From Nitrospirota bacterium (lineage in GTDB: Bacteria > Nitrospirota > Thermodesulfovibrionia > Thermodesulfovibrionales > JdFR-88), in NCBI GenBank assembly GCA_021790695.1, contig JAJYGJ010000044.1, positions 1-6,882 of the forward strand: a stretch of 6,882 bases of DNA, written 5' to 3'. Below the pieces are notes generated by a model, which worked only from the letters and a program-made list of their open reading frames with translations, was not told the origin of the DNA and searched no databases. Below are positions 6,266 to 6,882 of this stretch, piece by piece (the stretch's first letter is position 1; every line of letters starts with the position of its first letter). The translations under genes and the position numbers were made by a program.

Positions 6266-6882
6266 TCACCCTCCTATCGCGCTCAATTTCTTGAAAACAC
6301 GGATGTTGTAGTAGAGGTCGTTTTCAAAATCCCTGAACCTTTCCAGGTTTTGGGCCAGGTCCTTCACTATGGCCCTTATATCGTTCTTGGGCTTGAAGCT
6401 AAGGATGTTGACCGCGTTCTCGCAGCTTACCTTGTAGTTCCTGAAATCCTTTATGTTCTTGATCGTTATTTTCGCATCGAGGCCCAGGAACTCCTGGACG
6501 CCTTCCCTGACGTAGTCCGCGACCTCGCCGACCGTGAAATTCCCCGAGGCTATGTTGAAAATGCCTGATATCTCCTCCGGGGACTCGATGGCCCTTATGT
6601 AGGCGGAGGCGGCGTCCTGCAGGGAAAGGATGGGCCGCCAGATGGCCGGGTTGTTGACGGTTATGACTTTTTCGGACAGGGCACACTTGAACATCGTATT
6701 GACAATCAGGTCCAGCCTCATCCTCGGGCTGTAGCCGCATATAGTGCCCTGGCGGAAGCAGATCACGGAAAAATTTTCGTCCCTGAGCTGCATGGAGGAA
6801 AACTCGCCCTGCAGCTTGGAAATGCCGTACGGGTAATTCGAGATGGCCGGAGAAGTCTCGTCGTAAAGCTGGTTCACGGTGT
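6266..6882 (-). CDS. NAD-dependent epimerase/dehydratase, extended SDR family (5' end outside window)
   Basis: The last 204 residues of a nucleotide-sugar SDR enzyme, ending at TGA 6268-6266. The frame is open to the window edge. The GTG at 6877 is not a credible start: it lies just before the catalytic YGISK (YxxxK) segment, and the N-terminal Rossmann half with GxxGxxG, roughly 130 residues in this family, must lie upstream. Downstream motifs fit the family: FRQGTICGYSPRMRLD (substrate-loop region), AIWRPILSLQDAASAYIRAI (the WRPxxxxxD segment), GIFNIASGNFTVGEVADYV, and a C-terminal YKVSCENAVNILSFKP element typical of WcaG/GalE-like sugar epimerases and dehydratases. Family membership is clear. 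The reaction (4-epimerase, 4,6-dehydratase, reductase) cannot be told from this fragment. It is the first visible gene of an apparent operon with the RmlD-like and FAD genes. Confidence 0.88.
   Translation of the reverse strand, partial: TVNQLYDETSPAISNYPYGISKLQGEFSSMQLRDENFSVICFRQGTICGYSPRMRLDLIVNTMFKCALSEKVITVNNPAIWRPILSLQDAASAYIRAIESPEEISGIFNIASGNFTVGEVADYVREGVQEFLGLDAKITIKNIKDFRNYKVSCENAVNILSFKPKNDIRAIVKDLAQNLERFRDFENDLYYNIRVFKKLSAIGG
6270..6275 (-). promoter_or_regulatory. Ribosome binding site of the RmlD-like gene
   Basis: A full AGGAGG lies inside the last codons of the upstream SDR gene, 6 nt before ATG 6263-6261. An in-frame GTG (6269-6267) directly abuts the site and would have no spacer, so the ATG is the real start and the protein begins MRVCVIG. 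The embedded site implies translational coupling. Confidence 0.7.

Noticed and set aside
6267..6269. GTG as the start of the RmlD-like gene with a 4-nt overlap with the upstream gene
   Set aside because: It directly abuts the AGGAGG ribosome site; the ATG 6 nt further on has ideal spacing and gives the typical N-terminus.

Overview
The window is bacterial protein-coding DNA of fairly high GC content, and every supported gene is on the minus strand. Genes are tightly packed, with Shine-Dalgarno sites (AGGAGG, GGAGGA) and at least one TTG start. The gene content (sugar-nucleotide SDR enzymes plus a very large TPR glycosyltransferase) points to a cell-surface glycan or protein-glycosylation locus, most likely of a Gram-negative or deep-branching environmental bacterium. 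Nothing here fixes the taxon.

Layout in the direction of transcription, from high to low coordinates. (1) 6882-6266: the C-terminal 204 residues of an NAD-dependent epimerase/dehydratase of the extended SDR family, cut by the window edge. (2) 6263-5403: an RmlD-like dTDP-4-dehydrorhamnose reductase family protein of 286 aa, starting 2 nt after the first gene's stop. (3) 5393-4287: an FAD-dependent oxidoreductase of the LhgO (L-2-hydroxyglutarate oxidase-like) family, 368 aa, starting 9 nt after gene 2. These three look like one operon. (4) 4286-4128: the only real intergenic gap, 159 nt, with a GC-rich palindrome followed by a short T-run (possible terminator), then an AT-richer stretch with a possible extended -10 promoter. 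(5) 4127 to the window edge at 1: one uninterrupted reading frame of at least 1375 codons with no stop in the window. It encodes a modular protein: a GT-B/CgeB-like glycosyltransferase domain, a class I SAM methyltransferase domain, a low-complexity linker, a degenerate GT2 domain lacking its acidic catalytic motifs, a TPR solenoid, and an intact GT2 domain with a DxD motif. Its C-terminus lies beyond the window.

Working together (inference): the two SDR enzymes would make or modify a nucleotide-activated deoxysugar. The giant protein would assemble and methylate a glycan on an unknown acceptor (polysaccharide, S-layer or flagellin). The role of the FAD oxidoreductase in such a locus is not obvious. 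The long plus-strand open frames are antisense shadows of these genes. No RNA genes, mobile elements or CRISPR arrays were seen.
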